Both the position numbers and the translations under genes were made by a program. Under the pieces are notes generated by a model. That model had not been told where the DNA came from. It did no database searches and saw only the letters and a list, made by a program, of their open reading frames with translations. Below are positions 11,701 to 22,784 of a stretch of 64,000 nucleotides of DNA, in pieces (within the stretch, counting starts at the first letter, position 1; every line of letters begins with the position of its first letter). This DNA comes from Bombyx mori (taxonomy: Eukaryota; Arthropoda; Insecta; Lepidoptera; Bombycidae): positions 9,300,001 to 9,364,000 of the forward strand of contig NC_085110.1 in NCBI RefSeq assembly GCF_030269925.1, written 5' to 3'.

Positions 11701-14700
11701 ATAAAACATGAAAATTAAGGTAGGTTAGCCTCGATCAGGAATGAGGAGAGATTAGTAAAATATAAATCGCAAGTGAATTGAAACACCACTATCCAGGCGT
11801 TAATATAAACCAGAAAACAATTAGCAAAAGAAGCGACGATAAATCCCAATCGACCAGACAGTAAATGACATTTATATGACAGGTGCAGTCGGATAAAACT
11901 GAGTCGCGTGCACTGTGAGTTTTCTGAGGTCGAGCATCACCCAACGGATGCTCTACTTGTGTCAATCGAAATGGTGAGATTTAGTGAGATGTTTGACGAA
12001 AGTGCCGCAGCACCAGGTGGAGGAGCGCGGGGCGGCGAGGCTGGGCTGGGAGCCGCACGCCGGGACACTGGGCCGCTCGTCCCAATGCTGACGCAGGTTG
12101 GGATTAGACCGGTTCATGTCATACTTTCGGTCGCACAACAACAGTCTTCTAGCTTCCGGCCCTCGGTACAAGTACGCGTCCGCAGCGGAAGAGCTTTTGT
12201 TTCGTTTCACTTTGGTGGGTTTCGTACATTCCGGACGGTCAGGCGTTTTGCTTCGTTGTACGGGCGACATTTTAGTGTAGTTAAACTCGTCTATGTTAGT
12301 AGCGGGTGCGTGATACTGTACTTTACCGAGAGATAAGTGGCCGCAATCCACTGCAGGTGCGAAATAAGGCAGCCGCATGTAACAAAATACAAATATTCAG
12401 GACTGAAAAGTCAGATGCCAGTGTCGTGTAGTAAACGGGTCGTTGGCCAGCTAGTGCTTTAAGTTCTTTAATAAAGCAGATTCGAAGTCGATTTAGCACA
12501 ATAAAAATGTTAGTAACGATATAATACATCTGACACATTTTGTTTTTGTAGACGACATTCTCCTCGCATGTTGTATAGCTAGCTATCACGTTTGATATAA
12601 ACAGTAAAGTGTAGAGAAACTGTACTTTTTAGATTGTATTCCCAGCCACCAAAACGCCATACTAAACAAAAACTCTAAATTACGACTACCTACATTAAAA
12701 CCGGATCAAAATATGAAATCAAAATATGAAATCAAAACAGTACACGTTATATTCTAAGTTACAAGGACTAGACTTTTGTACAAGATCTAAATAGTAAGAT
12801 TATGCTGAATGCTAGATTACATGTTACATAATAATAGTGAAAGCATTCTAAGATAACATGCATTTAAGACATGTGCCTGTATATGTTTGAGTATTATAAT
12901 GAGATTATTGAATTTGGTGCTCGTTGTTAGGACAGAGCAAACATTGATAATATAAAATTTCAAGCGCTACATTTATGACTAGCAACAAATTTGGTTTGAG
13001 ATGTAAAATGCGGATCTCTCATTCTAAGAACCAACTGATAATACGGTTTCTTGACTTCACATGTGTCCTCCTTGTCGACTCGAATACCTCCAGCGGTATA
13101 TTGGGTACTGTGTAATAAACGCTTGCGTTAGTTGAGACAGACGGGCTCGTTCTGTCGCGTCTGTGGCGTTTCGTTTTACGACTAGAATTGCATTTACATC
13201 GTCAAATTCAATCGTCATATATTTTCCATTACTAGAATTTGTCGAATTTCTATTGCGGATATCAAAATGTACTTATGCCACGACGTCGCAAATGACGTGT
13301 AATATCAGCGATTTTTTTTTTTTTTCCATAAATAATCTGACAGCTATTAAAACGTTTTGAAACACTCACCGGAGCTTACGGCATTTCTGCACCGAGCCGA
13401 AGTACAATAAGCTTCGATGACTTTGAGGATGAGGGCATCTTCTTCGTACGAATTGGATTTCCGTTGGTGCGGCGCGTAGGGGTGGGTCGGCCCGATGTTC
13501 TCGTCCGATCCCACCGAGAAGGATTGGGGCCGGAGCGGTGGTGCAGGCCGTAAACAAGTTATGCTCCAACCTAAAATATAGCATCTCGGTCATCTAATTA
13601 TTGACGACCTTCACTAAGCTACGAACAATTCAGTTGGCGTTCTATTTCCGATCGAATTTAGTGTATTTGCTAAAAAAAAAAATATGACGTTTTCCAGGTT
13701 ACTTATTAGCATGTACTCATAAACTTCCAACGATGACATACATTATATAATAAAGTGAGACATCCAAAACTGCGTATTTACTGTTGATTTTTTTCCTACC
13801 TAATCTGATAGCGTTGTAGGTTATAGGCGTAACCGGGGGTGTTGCTACTGGCCCTAGCAAGAGCAATGCTTCGCAGAATCTACCACCGGATTGGAAACGC
13901 GACCCACTGAGAAGATCCAGCGAGAAATTCAGTGGGCTAAATAACTACTGTTGATACGGCTTAACCCTAGACAGTTAACAATCGCGTCTATATCCAACCC
14001 GGATCAGGTTTGACTCACCCTTTAAATAGTCGTTTTCCTTTACAATTTACACTTCGACTTCAAATCACAGGGAGGGGCATTCGCATTGTGATTTTTATAG
14101 AATTCGGTAACCATTTAACATCAGGGTGCTGTGAGTTTTTTCACTTGTCTATGTAATAAAAATAATAAAAAAATGCTCAAGGCGTCATATTAATAGGATG
14201 ATTTGTTAAAATAACCTATAGAGACAGCGCACAGAGTTTCTCGCCAGATCTTCAGTGGGTCGCAATTCCGATCCGGTGGTAGATTCTGCGAGGCTAGTGT
14301 TGGCAAATTTTCTCAGGTTGAGCCGAGCTCCGCTCCTTAGACTACAAGCGAATAAACCATACCATACCAGGAAAAAAACAAATTCTCTATTTGGGCAATC
14401 TAATCTAACCTTTATTAGTGTAAGTCGAATCCGTGGTGTCGATGAAGTCAACAGAGGAGAATTTCTTTGCGATGGAACCGTTATCAGATTTGGCGGGTGA
14501 CTGGTCGAGGGAGTCGAAAGAGTTGAGCAGCCAACGCGCTGATTGATTTTTTTGTTTGTTTTTCTGCGTTTGCTGAGCGTGTTGTGTGTAGCTTTGATGA
14601 TTGTTGAATGAGTGTGATCGTTTGTGGCTCGTTAAACCACCAGATAAATCAGAGTTATTATTCTCGCTCGTGGCCATCTGTAAAGAAAATTACTGTCATT

Positions 14701-17700
14701 ACATTCTTAGTCGAGTATATTGTATTGAGCGGCAGAATATTCAGACATTAAACATCCAGTATCGTTTTTGTCCGTTTCTGTATTTTTATCTCGTAAACAA
14801 ACACAGAATTGAAATTTGAACAGCATTTGAATAACAATGTATTAACATCAAAATTTTTTTTAGATTTAAGACATTTAAAATAAGTGAAAAAATCAAATTT
14901 GATTTATATCTCTTTGGTTTTTATCTCCAATTCATGGGAAGTACAAGGTATGCAAGCCTTTCCATGCATCACGTATCGGATTTTGTTGTTAGTACAATTA
15001 AACATATGATATCTACTTGCAGTGATCTCTTTTTAGTTAGTAATATGAATAAACACAGGCAAGGATGATCAAGTAAAGCACTCCATCGATGGGGTAACTC
15101 TAATAACAGCATTAATCTAATGGTTGCAAACTTCAAGGCAATATTATCTTCAAACCAGTGATACACAAACAGTATCTCTTTACAAAAGAATAATCCTTGC
15201 CTGAGTCGGTGACCACGGTTATCGGTAATTTTGCCTTCATCCACCAGTGAGCGTACAAATCTGAACGATACACCACGAAACCGCTCTGCCCTTCAGCTAA
15301 GCCCTTCTGCAATTTCGACAGATCTTCGCTGCGAGACCTTGTTTTTCGCACTTGTTCGAAATCGGCATTGCTATCTTGTTTCTTATCGTTGCAAAATATG
15401 TCGCGATTCCGCGGTGTGTTGACACGCGATTTTCTATCGTTAACGTTTTCCGAAGTATCTTTGTATATACGCATGTGATAGTGAAGACTAGGCTTAGAAC
15501 GCTCGGTAATATTCAAGGTACCCCATTGGCAAGGTAAGTGTTGCCGAACATTCTTAGGGACCTCCAAATGAGTGCTAGGCTTTCGGTATACTCTCGGCGG
15601 CGGCTCCGGTTTCAGTTTAATCTCTGGTACATAACGTTCAATGTTCCTCCTTATAGACGTTCTTTTGATTTGTGAAGTCGGTACGGGAGGTGTGGCGGCA
15701 AACGTTGACTTTAGATGGGTATTCGATGTATCAGTTACGTCTAAGCTGTTCTCCGAAGTCACACTCGTAACGCAAGAGGTTCTAGCCGTGGAACCGAACG
15801 GAGATGTACACCGACATTGATCTTCAAAAGTAGCGGCCTCTATATCTGACAGTGTCAGTTTCCTTCGGAGACCTCTTGTGTCACGAGCCTCTTCTGGTGT
15901 TCTCATGTTATTCCGATCAGGTATCTTTTCGTTATGATCGGAATCATTTCCTGTATTGCCTGAGCTGGCATAATCGTGCATGTCTGGTGATGTTAGGGTG
16001 CAACTACCCACAACACCTGAATCTGAGGATCTTGGACTAGGACACAAGGATCTATTACAGCACTCACACTTCTTGTGGATTTTATCATTATCTGATTGTG
16101 AACTCATTCTCTGTACCCGATTTCCGTCATCTTTATTACTGTTACTTTCTGTCTCCACCATAGATCTTGACATAGAACGTCGGATTTTTTTATCAGAATT
16201 TAGCGAATGTTTCCGAAATGGAACATTTGTGTTCAGATTTACGTTAATAACTTTCATATCATCTTCATTTCGAAACATTGGAGGAGGATCTATTATGAGG
16301 GAATCAATGTCATGGCTGCATCGCTTTGGTGAGGGCGGATCTAAAACTTGTAATAAGTTGGATGTTAAGGATCCACCGCTGTCTCTAGTAGTGTAGTTCT
16401 CTTCTGTCGATTTCCATTGTTTTGGCAACGTGTCGACCTTTACGCTGCAGTTGGGATAGCTTCGCCTTGTTGGTAAAAAATCTTTGTCATCGTTTCCTAG
16501 CGTCTCTATTTGTGTATTTTGATCCATATTCACTAAATCTTCACAAGCCATGTAAGGTCGAGCTTCGAAGCTTGAATTTTCAATTCTTTCGGAATGTGGT
16601 TCATATTCTTGTAAATCAGGAAACCCTCCAAATACATTTTGTGCATTAACTATATCATAATCCAGGTTTCGATCACTTTCACTGTTTATTTCATTAAAAC
16701 CATACATCGCTTGAAACAAATCTTTGGTGCAATCTCCCTTTAATGTCAAATTCGATAGATTTTGTGATTCTTCTAAATGCATATCTGAATTGTTATCGAA
16801 ATACCGCACGTAGCCCATATTACTACCCCAACTACTGTACGAAGAGGAGATTGTTCTGGGACTGTCCATAGCATCCTGCCTCAGTACCTTCAAACAGCCT
16901 GCTGCTTCGGCATCCGTACAATTCGAGCTAGTGTTGCCTTCTCTGTCGCTATCGTCGCTATCCGAATATTCTGTTTCAGTTCCGATGGTGCCGTCGTTTT
17001 CAATTTTTAGCCTAATTTGATTTTTGTGTCTCCTCCTAATAGGCAAGCCTGACAATTCGAACGCTTTCGCCCATGTTCTTTCGTGCAATAGTTTACGCAA
17101 CATTTGTTTTGTTATAACTTTTTTCTTAACAAGTCTCGCAAAATATTTCGTTAATGAATAATATGGAGATGCAGAAGGGTAGCTGGGAGGTGGTAGCGTC
17201 ACGTGATAAAGACTTCGGCGGCTAGAGTTGATACTAGACAACGCTCCTTCAGAAGGAGAGCGGGTCAGCTAGTAACAATATCACAAAATAAGTATATATC
17301 TTTTTCAAGAGGAAAGGTAATGTACTATAATTGTTTTTTAATGTCTATTATCTTACGATTAAATTAAAAATACAAAATCAACATCAATAGTGAAATTAAC
17401 GCGTCGACGGTGCAGCAACCCTGACAGCTGTATCACGGGGTCTGCTTTCGATTCTCGGGTATAGTAAATTTCTTTGTCGAAAATATTTAAATTTTGAGTC
17501 TGACTGTACTTATGTACGTCTCGGAAACATGGTTTCGGCACACATAGTAAAGAAAATGGAAGTGGTGCCATTGCATGTGTTTAAAAAAATTACTCTAATA
17601 TAGTATTATGGAAAATGTGGAATTGTAACTTACATGAGGTAATGACTGCGGTTGTCCAGGCTCGTGTGTTGGACTGTTCGTGTTAGAATGCTTTTGTAAC

Positions 17701-20700
17701 AAACTGACCCAATTGTCAGCCTCAGCTTTTGTTTGGCACACTGCCACTATAGTGTCTATCATGGGACCACTAATTTCAAATGCATTTTTTCTTGTTTCAG
17801 TATCATCTAATTTACACACTGTGATGCCTGTCAGTGGAAGACATCCCTAAAAAAGTTTACATTTCACGTCAATTTAATAATTTCTTTATTTGTAAGCAGC
17901 AGAAAACATAACAGGCATCAGAAAACACTCTTCTCTTTCAAATCTTTTAAATTAGACCATCCGGTTGTCATAATTAAAATGATTTACGACTTTGAACTCT
18001 GTAGTTAAAGCTATTAACTAAATATTACCTCATACACAAATGCAGATACTCTTTTGCTAACTGAAAGTAATAACAGCGCTGATGGGAAGAGTACAAGGTA
18101 GCGGTCCTGATGGGACGGGCCCACTGCCACGCTGCCCATATGTAACACGTCACCCAATGAGGCTAGTTCACCCCCGGGCCAGCCACGAACTTCTCCGGTT
18201 ATAACTTGTAATTCTAACTCCTTTTGACGTCGCAATGCCGCACAAGCACTCTGAATCATAGGAAAAAAATAGAATAATCCAGCTGTATTAGGTAATTTGC
18301 ATGTACAATGGTTTGTAATTGAAGAGATCTGAAAGCCTATTTTTGCTTGCACCCTTACAACAATATTGGGTGTTACAAGTTTACTTTTTTATACACTCCT
18401 AAAACACTTTATCTGCCGTACAATTGTAGTGTTCTCGGCTTGCACGTGCTTCGGTGCACTTAATACTTAAAATTTGTTTATATTAATTTTACCGCAATAT
18501 CTTTGTAGACAACAGATGCACGATGAGTATCGCCCCGGTCAGGGTGGGCTTCGTGGACATGTCTTGCCAATTCTTGTAGCATAGCTGGATATTTGCCGAG
18601 ACGTCTAAATGGCTTTGAAAGACCAGCTGTTAAAACAAGGACCCCTGGACACACTGCACCTGCATTTTCCATCCACGTGTTTAAGTCCTCCCTAAAATAA
18701 TATTAACCAATTTACCATTGTTTTTTGCACTACACTTGTCATAGCCCAATTGATACATGGGGCAAATATAGTTAATTTGTGAGAATTTACTAATTTTTAA
18801 GAAATTGCAGAAACAGCAAAGCAACATAGAAGCTAACATGATTAATAAAGACAGAATATTAATAAAATGATCCAAAGTACCCATGTGTTGTTTTGACTCA
18901 ACTTTTTGGGTTGATAAGTTTATATTATATTAAAGGCATTCAAATAACGTACTTATACTTATCAAGGATACACACTGCCTTTGGATGTCCACCACAGTAA
19001 GTTTGGTGTACTGTTTTAATTTTTGGTGCCCACTGTAAAAACAATCCTCCTACTCTCTGATCTGGACCTGTTTTGGTTGCACTTTCTTCTAACAGCCCTA
19101 AGAACTGTTCATGAATCTGCAAGACCTCATTTATATTGCCGGTCAATTGTTTGAATTCATCTTTAGTTAGCCTGCAATCAAAAGAGAATTAAATGTATAT
19201 CTTATGCTATGTAAGCTTATGAAGATTAAGCTCTATGAACTGCCAAGCAAGAAACTGTCAAATTCAAAATGCAGCCTTCAGCATGCTCGCCAGAATCTTG
19301 CAACAAACATCCAGTCATTGGATAATATTTAAGGGCACTCTGATCAACAAATTGTATCTAATATTAACCAAGTATTCATCCCCAAGCATGTCCCCAGTCA
19401 AAAGATACAAATCAACATCAGTTAAGGTAGTCACAATACAAACCGGTCTACTTTTCATATTGTTCAAAGTGAACCAATTAATGTTTAACAATATCTTACT
19501 TCAGTGTACAGAAAAAAACAGAACAGTTTGATAAATATAAAGCTATGAACTAAAAATAGCTGTTAGCGTATGTCAGACTTCATTTCATGACTCTGTTCCT
19601 AATGGTTTGCCATCTGTGCTTTATTATCTTGTTTTAAATTTAATGAAATATGACTCAATAAAACCACACAAAGTCTGGAAAATTTGTTTTTTTTTTCAAT
19701 TGTTCCTGTTACTTTTTAACATGTATGGTAGTCAGAAGGCTGCATGTTTATATTAGATTGAGGTCACTAATGTGTAACAGTTATAATTATCAAGAGGTCT
19801 AGGATACCTCCATGACAAATAAAGAGTATACCATTATGTTGACTGTACATAATTTTAACACCAGCATAGTCACATCAATCAATACAAGAGTACCAAGCAT
19901 CGTATCTTTAAGGCCTCTATAATTTCAAAATTCTCCATCATTGTGTATTAACTATAATACTATTCTGATAACCCAACAATCCAAATTATTTAAATGCAAA
20001 TAGCAGTACACAGACATTTATTTCACTCTTATTTATTTGTCTTTTTTTAATTAACAACGATAAATATAAAATGGTGTACATATTTACATTTCACTTTTTT
20101 CCAGAGGATGTAAGAAGTTGGTGACAAGACCCTGCATTTCTGCAACATGGGCCTTTTCAGAATCTATTATGTCTTTCAGCACCACATTTCGGAATGCCTG
20201 TATCTCAGACACAGCTCGTATAGGTGATGTTGTCACTGAACCTGATGCATCTGTTTGATTTAATTAAAGACATTTACATTCATAAGAAAGTTATATGTTT
20301 ATTGTTCCCATACAAATAATTTCCTAATACTAGAAATCCCAAATTATAGTTTATTAATAAAATATACTTATAATAATATTAAAATACATTTAAATTACTA
20401 TGAGTGAGCAGAATTTTTCAAGTATTAAATATTTTTTAATGAAAATGTGATTAAAAACTATCAAATTGTTTTATAATTGTATTGTGGCTTTGAAGCATAA
20501 GATGTACAATTATATGACAAACGTTAATGATCTAATAATTAGAAAGATGCAGAATTACCTTTATATTCAGTAACATAGTTGCTTGGGAACCAGCCTGTAG
20601 TTTCACCCAGAGTGCCTTCCCACCATCCTCCTTCTTCCTTTTGCGTGACAGTAATAATATCGCCTTTTTTGAAACATAATTCATCATTGTTTTTACCTTT

Positions 20701-21011
20701 AAAAGAGTATATTGCCTTAACCAAGCAATTTTCTGCTGACATTTTACCAAAATTTTAGCACCATTTGTAGTCTAAAAAAAAAGTTTTTTGTTACTTATTA
20801 GCTATTTAACATAAAGAAAACATCCAAAAATGTTCATTTTAAACAAAAATGTATTATAAACTACTATGAGTACATGACAAATAGTAATTGTCGTCTTCCG
20901 GAATGGTTTATTTTATAATTCAAAGTAGCTGTCATTTCCATTACTATTCAGTATGGCTCAAGGATTTACATTACTGAAAATATGTGAAAAATTAAAGCAA
21001 AATTACTTACT
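5547..21011 (-). CDS. Pix: PIX-type Rho guanine nucleotide exchange factor (ARHGEF7/Pix homologue), whole gene
   Basis: Exchanges GDP for GTP on Rac/Cdc42 and scaffolds PAK and GIT proteins at focal complexes and synapses (family knowledge). Exons read on the minus strand with matching phases: 20559-20742 (SH3), 20088-20250, 18953-19171, 18493-18691 (DH), 18029-18250, 17634-17846 (PH), then 14410-14677, 13370-13570 and 5547-5797. Together they give 639 residues, close to the roughly 646 of mammalian beta-PIX. Visible motifs: GGWWEG and GWFPSNYV in SH3; [13 protein letters not shown] in DH; RYLVLFP and NAFEISG in [11 protein letters not shown] and [12 protein letters not shown] in the GIT-binding part; a leucine-rich coiled coil at the end. 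There is no CH domain before the SH3, as in short PIX forms. A large extra exon (about 15184-17202) and an alternative 3' exon (11962-12350) can be added. A 7.6 kb intron before the last exon is full of repeats. AATAAA lies at 5519-5524. Confidence 0.93.
6724..7060. repeat. 169 bp direct tandem duplication in the Pix intron
   Basis: Copies 6724-6892 and 6893-7060 differ at only a few positions. Both are AT-rich and begin TAGTACAA. Confidence 0.95.
7993..8411 (+). mobile_element. Helitron interrupted by a MITE
   Basis: Same family as 1307-1564: the TCTATA start is separated from TATATAAAAATGAATTGC by the MITE at 7999-8170. The 3' end is altered (CAGCTATAAGT in place of CAGCTAGT). Confidence 0.75.
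7999..8170. mobile_element. 172 bp Tc1/mariner-like MITE
   Basis: Inverted ends CTTAGTCTGGCC and GGCCAGACTAAG continue into TACTGTTAC / GTAACAGTA and are flanked by TA. A piece of the same family occurs near 43107-43124. Confidence 0.8.
8900..9538. mobile_element. 640 bp TIR DNA element
   Basis: Ends TATAGTCGGATTTTTAATTA and its inverse at 9500-9538 give TIRs of about 38 bp with further patchy similarity inward. TA on both sides. No transposase frame. Confidence 0.75.
11962..12350 (-). CDS. Pix: Candidate alternative 3' exon of Pix
   Basis: Inside the 7.6 kb intron on the same strand, an acceptor (CACCTGCAG) ends at 12351 and is followed by an open frame of 128 codons plus a stop at 11962. 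Its phase fits the donor at 13370. The segment is GC-richer than its surroundings and its product is basic and serine-rich ([13 protein letters not shown], then [17 protein letters not shown]). Mammalian PIX genes are known to use alternative C-termini that lose the coiled coil, which fits, but no residue match was recognised. No good donor was seen at its end, so it would be terminal. Confidence 0.5.
13370..13570 (-). CDS. Pix: Pix exon: GIT-binding region
   Basis: The acceptor TATTTTAG ends at 13571 and the donor G|GTGAGT is at 13370. The frame gives [14 protein letters not shown] and, after a linker, [17 protein letters not shown]. Both strings match conserved blocks of beta-PIX, the second lying in the part that binds GIT proteins. 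Two longer-looking frames over the same bases are shadows. The first two bases complete the codon split at 14410. Confidence 0.95.
13822..13943 (-). mobile_element. Jockey-clade LINE 3' fragment
   Basis: Short copy of the TCTACCACCGGATTGGAAAC block in the intron between two Pix exons. Confidence 0.65.
14222..14345 (+). mobile_element. Jockey-clade LINE 3' fragment, opposite orientation
   Basis: Carries GATCCGGTGGTAGATTCTGC, the reverse complement of the usual block. Two diverged tails therefore flank about 300 bp in inverted order. Confidence 0.6.
14410..14677 (-). CDS. Pix: Pix exon: linker after PH domain
   Basis: The acceptor TTCTTTACAG ends at 14678 and the donor AAAG|GTTAGA is at 14410; the exon is phase 0 to phase 1. 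It encodes a polar, low-complexity linker rich in S, N and Q. It can receive either exon 6 or the large exon, both of which end in phase 0. Confidence 0.85.
15184..17202 (-). CDS. Pix: Very large optional Pix exon (about 673 codons)
   Basis: An open frame runs from 17241 to a stop at 15133. It is serine-, aspartate- and asparagine-rich and mostly disordered, but starts with an ordered basic stretch ([18 protein letters not shown]). Exon 6 ends in LPH in phase 0, and this frame contains [11 protein letters not shown], so a join at 17202 would be in frame. A phase-0 donor TTT|GTAAAG at 15184 would join in frame to the exon at 14677. The segment is then a 2019-base multiple of three that can be included or skipped. 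The weak point is the 5' edge: the bases just before 17202 are CAC, not AG, and every nearby AG has the wrong phase. It may instead be a separate first exon, or its acceptor may be damaged. Confidence 0.7.
17203..17273 (+). mobile_element. Helitron 3' terminus next to the large Pix exon
   Basis: A hairpin CTCCTT-CAG-AAGGAG (17244-17258) is followed by GCGGGTCAGCTAG and T, the terminal structure of a Helitron. No matching 5' end was found, so its length is unknown. Confidence 0.5.
17634..18250 (-). CDS. Pix: Pix exons 5 and 6: PH domain
   Basis: Exon 5 is 18029-18250 and exon 6 is 17634-17846; both are phase 0 on each side with GTAATA and GTAAGT donors. The peptides [18 protein letters not shown] and [16 protein letters not shown], then [18 protein letters not shown], follow the PIX PH domain in order. 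Exon 6 ends in QSLPH, directly before the donor. Confidence 0.94.
18493..18691 (-). CDS. Pix: Pix exon 4: C-terminal DH domain
   Basis: The acceptor TTATTTTAG|G completes the lysine codon split at exon 3. The exon encodes the conserved RhoGEF core [20 protein letters not shown] and ends in phase 0 at GCG|GTAAAA. This segment corresponds to the part of DH that contacts switch regions of Rac/Cdc42. Confidence 0.94.
18953..20250 (-). CDS. Pix: Pix exons 2 and 3: N-terminal DH (RhoGEF) domain
   Basis: Exon 2 (20088-20250) runs from an AAACAG acceptor to AT|GTAAAT and encodes DH helix 1 ([18 protein letters not shown]). Exon 3 (18953-19171) continues in phase with [20 protein letters not shown] and ends at AA|GTACGT. 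The intron between them is 916 bp. Together they cover residues about 62-188 of the protein. Confidence 0.92.
20559..20771 (-). CDS. Pix: Pix coding exon 1: SH3 domain with start codon
   Basis: The ATG is at 20742 and opens with [14 protein letters not shown], the start of an SH3 fold that fills residues 1-60 (ALYDF-like strand, [14 protein letters not shown]). The exon begins at a TTTAG acceptor (20771), so about 29 bases of 5' UTR precede the ATG. It ends after AAA G at 20559 with donor GTAATT, phase 1. In PIX proteins this SH3 binds a proline motif of PAK kinases. Confidence 0.95.
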
Positions 21012-21120
21012 TTTCGTATTTAGTACATAAAAATTACATTCTGCATGAATGAATAAAAAATACAAGTCGAAAAACACTGCACAGAGTACCGTACATTACA
21101 ATTGAACTATGAATTTCTCT
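21011..21120 (-). promoter_or_regulatory. Pix: Probable Pix non-coding first exon and promoter region
   Basis: A strong donor (AAAA|GTAAGTAATT) at 21011/21010 on the minus strand pairs with the 5' UTR acceptor at 20771. The first exon should therefore end at 21011. Its start is not visible; the segment up to about 21120 is bounded by the inverted repeat described below. No clear TATA box was seen. Confidence 0.5.
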
Positions 21121-21370
21121 GTACCGTTTTTGGGGTGATTAGGAATTGAGAGGCGAATGGGGAAAAAACCAGGAAAATCTTTCGACGCTCAATATTAGTT
21201 TTATATTCGTTGTAAAATCTTCCATTTTGTGTAGTTTAATAGTAGAATGTTGAAAGTTCACAAAACAACTCTGAATATGCATGATAATAGCTGCTAAGTT
21301 ATAAAAAATCGCATTTCAAGTGAACTTCTTGTGGTGGTAATTATTTTAGTGCAGGAAAATTTGCTCTCTT
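21121..21370 (+). repeat. Left arm of a ~240 bp inverted repeat pair
   Basis: Reads in inverse orientation against 29856-30096 with high similarity over nearly its full length, e.g. CCAGGAAAATCTTTCGAC and GTTCACAAAACAACTCTGAA. It lies immediately upstream of the Pix first exon. Confidence 0.9.
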
Positions 21371-21418
21371 TTATTTATTTGATAATAATAGAAAACGACT
21401 GTGATTTATAAACGTAAA

Positions 21419-21642
21419 GTGCCTTATTCACGATCCATCTTGCTGTACGTCCCGCCAAGGCCATGCACGATGCACGATGCAAAAGGATCATGAATAGGCT
21501 TGACGTACGTCGATAATTATTATTAATTGCGGCCTTGAGCTGACGTACAGCCGTGATGGATCGTGAATAAAGCGCTAAATGCATCGTGCATCGTGCATGG
21601 CCTTGGCGGGACGTACAGCAAGATGGATCGTGAATAAGGCAC
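21419..21642. mobile_element. Palindromic MITE with ~64 bp terminal inverted repeats
   Basis: Arms 21419-21482 and 21579-21642 are almost perfect inverse copies (GTGCCTTATTCACGATCC and its inverse). Tandem GCACGAT units lie in the arms. The 97 bp middle also pairs partly with the arms (GACGTACAGCCGTGATGGAT). No coding capacity. Confidence 0.9.
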
Positions 21643-22092
21643 TTTATTTAGTGTTTGAACCATCATATATATAAAGGTAAGTCTCAATTATTATTGGTTT
21701 TAATGTATTTGATAAAATAAAAATACATGTAAAAATCTGTTGTTTTTGGGGATATTGGGGACGTCTCAGGTACAAATAACAACGAAAAAGGAATCAGTTG
21801 GGATAAGATTAAGTGAAATGGAAACGAACTACGTATAAATAAGTACAGGTTTGTAGGGTTGTGTAGTTATTACAATATTTCTTAAATTTGTTGGTAAGAA
21901 TCTGGTTTATTCATGATGTTTTTGTCTAGAACTTTTATTCAAAGTTATCAATGTAGTGTTAATTTATTGTTTGGCAATATTTATGTTATCAGTTACCTAC
22001 GTGTTGTTTTCTATTTTCAGATATGCTTCGCGTGTACGTATCAAAGAGTGCAAAACTTTCTAAGAGATATGATTAATATTAAAAACAGTAAT

Positions 22093-22227
22093 AGAAGCCT
22101 ATGAAATTAGGAATAAATCTTTAGTTGAAATAGCTAAGGAATTTAACATAAGTAAGTCGGTTTTGCACAGACATGTAACAAGAACAATGAAATCTCAAGG
22201 TGGACAAAAATGTCTAAGTAATACATA
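22093..22227 (+). pseudogene. psq/pogo-type helix-turn-helix fragment
   Basis: An open stretch encodes IEAYEIRNKSLVEIAKEFNI followed by a second helix SKSVLHRHV and a basic tail, then stops at 22225-22227. This is the N-terminal DNA-binding fold of pogo/Tigger-type transposases and psq proteins. No catalytic part follows. Confidence 0.65.
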
Positions 22228-22784
22228 ATAAAATATATTAATATTTGTTCAAAGTGGGGGGAGGATGTTTAAAATTATCAGGATCAAAACGATTGAGTCT
22301 TGGGGGTATCTTTGTTATCCAATTTAAAACTATGCAACTTGCATTTGAGCTTAAGCAAAAAAAGCAAAAATAGGTGTAATCCCTATTTACCCGGAAATTG
22401 CGGTTAATAGGGACGAAATTAGTGTTTAATAGAGAATTTTGCTAGGGTTGGCACTACTTGTTTTTAATTAATTTATTTATTTAGTTACATCAACAAAGTG
22501 ATCATCAATAAAAAACCTTGAAAAACTGACAAAAGTACATGACAGATGTCATCTCAAGTGCAATCGACAGTGCATTGACATTATTGACAACCAAAAAAAA
22601 AAATTATAACTAAAACTTGATTACATTTAATTACTTATGATTAATTTGTATTTACTTGGGAAATGATCCGCGACAGACTTTTCCTGTAAATTGTGAGACA
22701 ATTAGAAAAAACATATATTTCATCATTTAAAATTAGTTCAGCGCAATCGGACAACGTCGCTCTGGTCGCCCTATTAGGTACGGG

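Larger units (their letters stand above)
5798..13369 (-). other. Pix: Large Pix intron
   Basis: AT-rich intron holding a 169 bp tandem duplication, a Helitron with a nested MITE, a 640 bp TIR element and the candidate alternative exon. Between 9540 and 11960 no coding or repeat signal could be recognised apart from short spurious frames. A degraded SINE-like stretch may lie near 5960-6070. Confidence 0.75.

Noticed and set aside
12098..12336. Plus-strand frames over the GC-rich island
   Set aside because: Arginine- and serine-rich shadows of the minus-strand candidate exon.
15133..17241. Taking the whole 702-codon frame as a separate gene
   Set aside because: It begins at a TTG without an ATG, and its HVTLPPP start and phase-0 donor fit the neighbouring Pix exons.
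20532..20750. A second 72-codon frame over the SH3 exon
   Set aside because: Out-of-frame shadow; the other frame carries all SH3 motifs.
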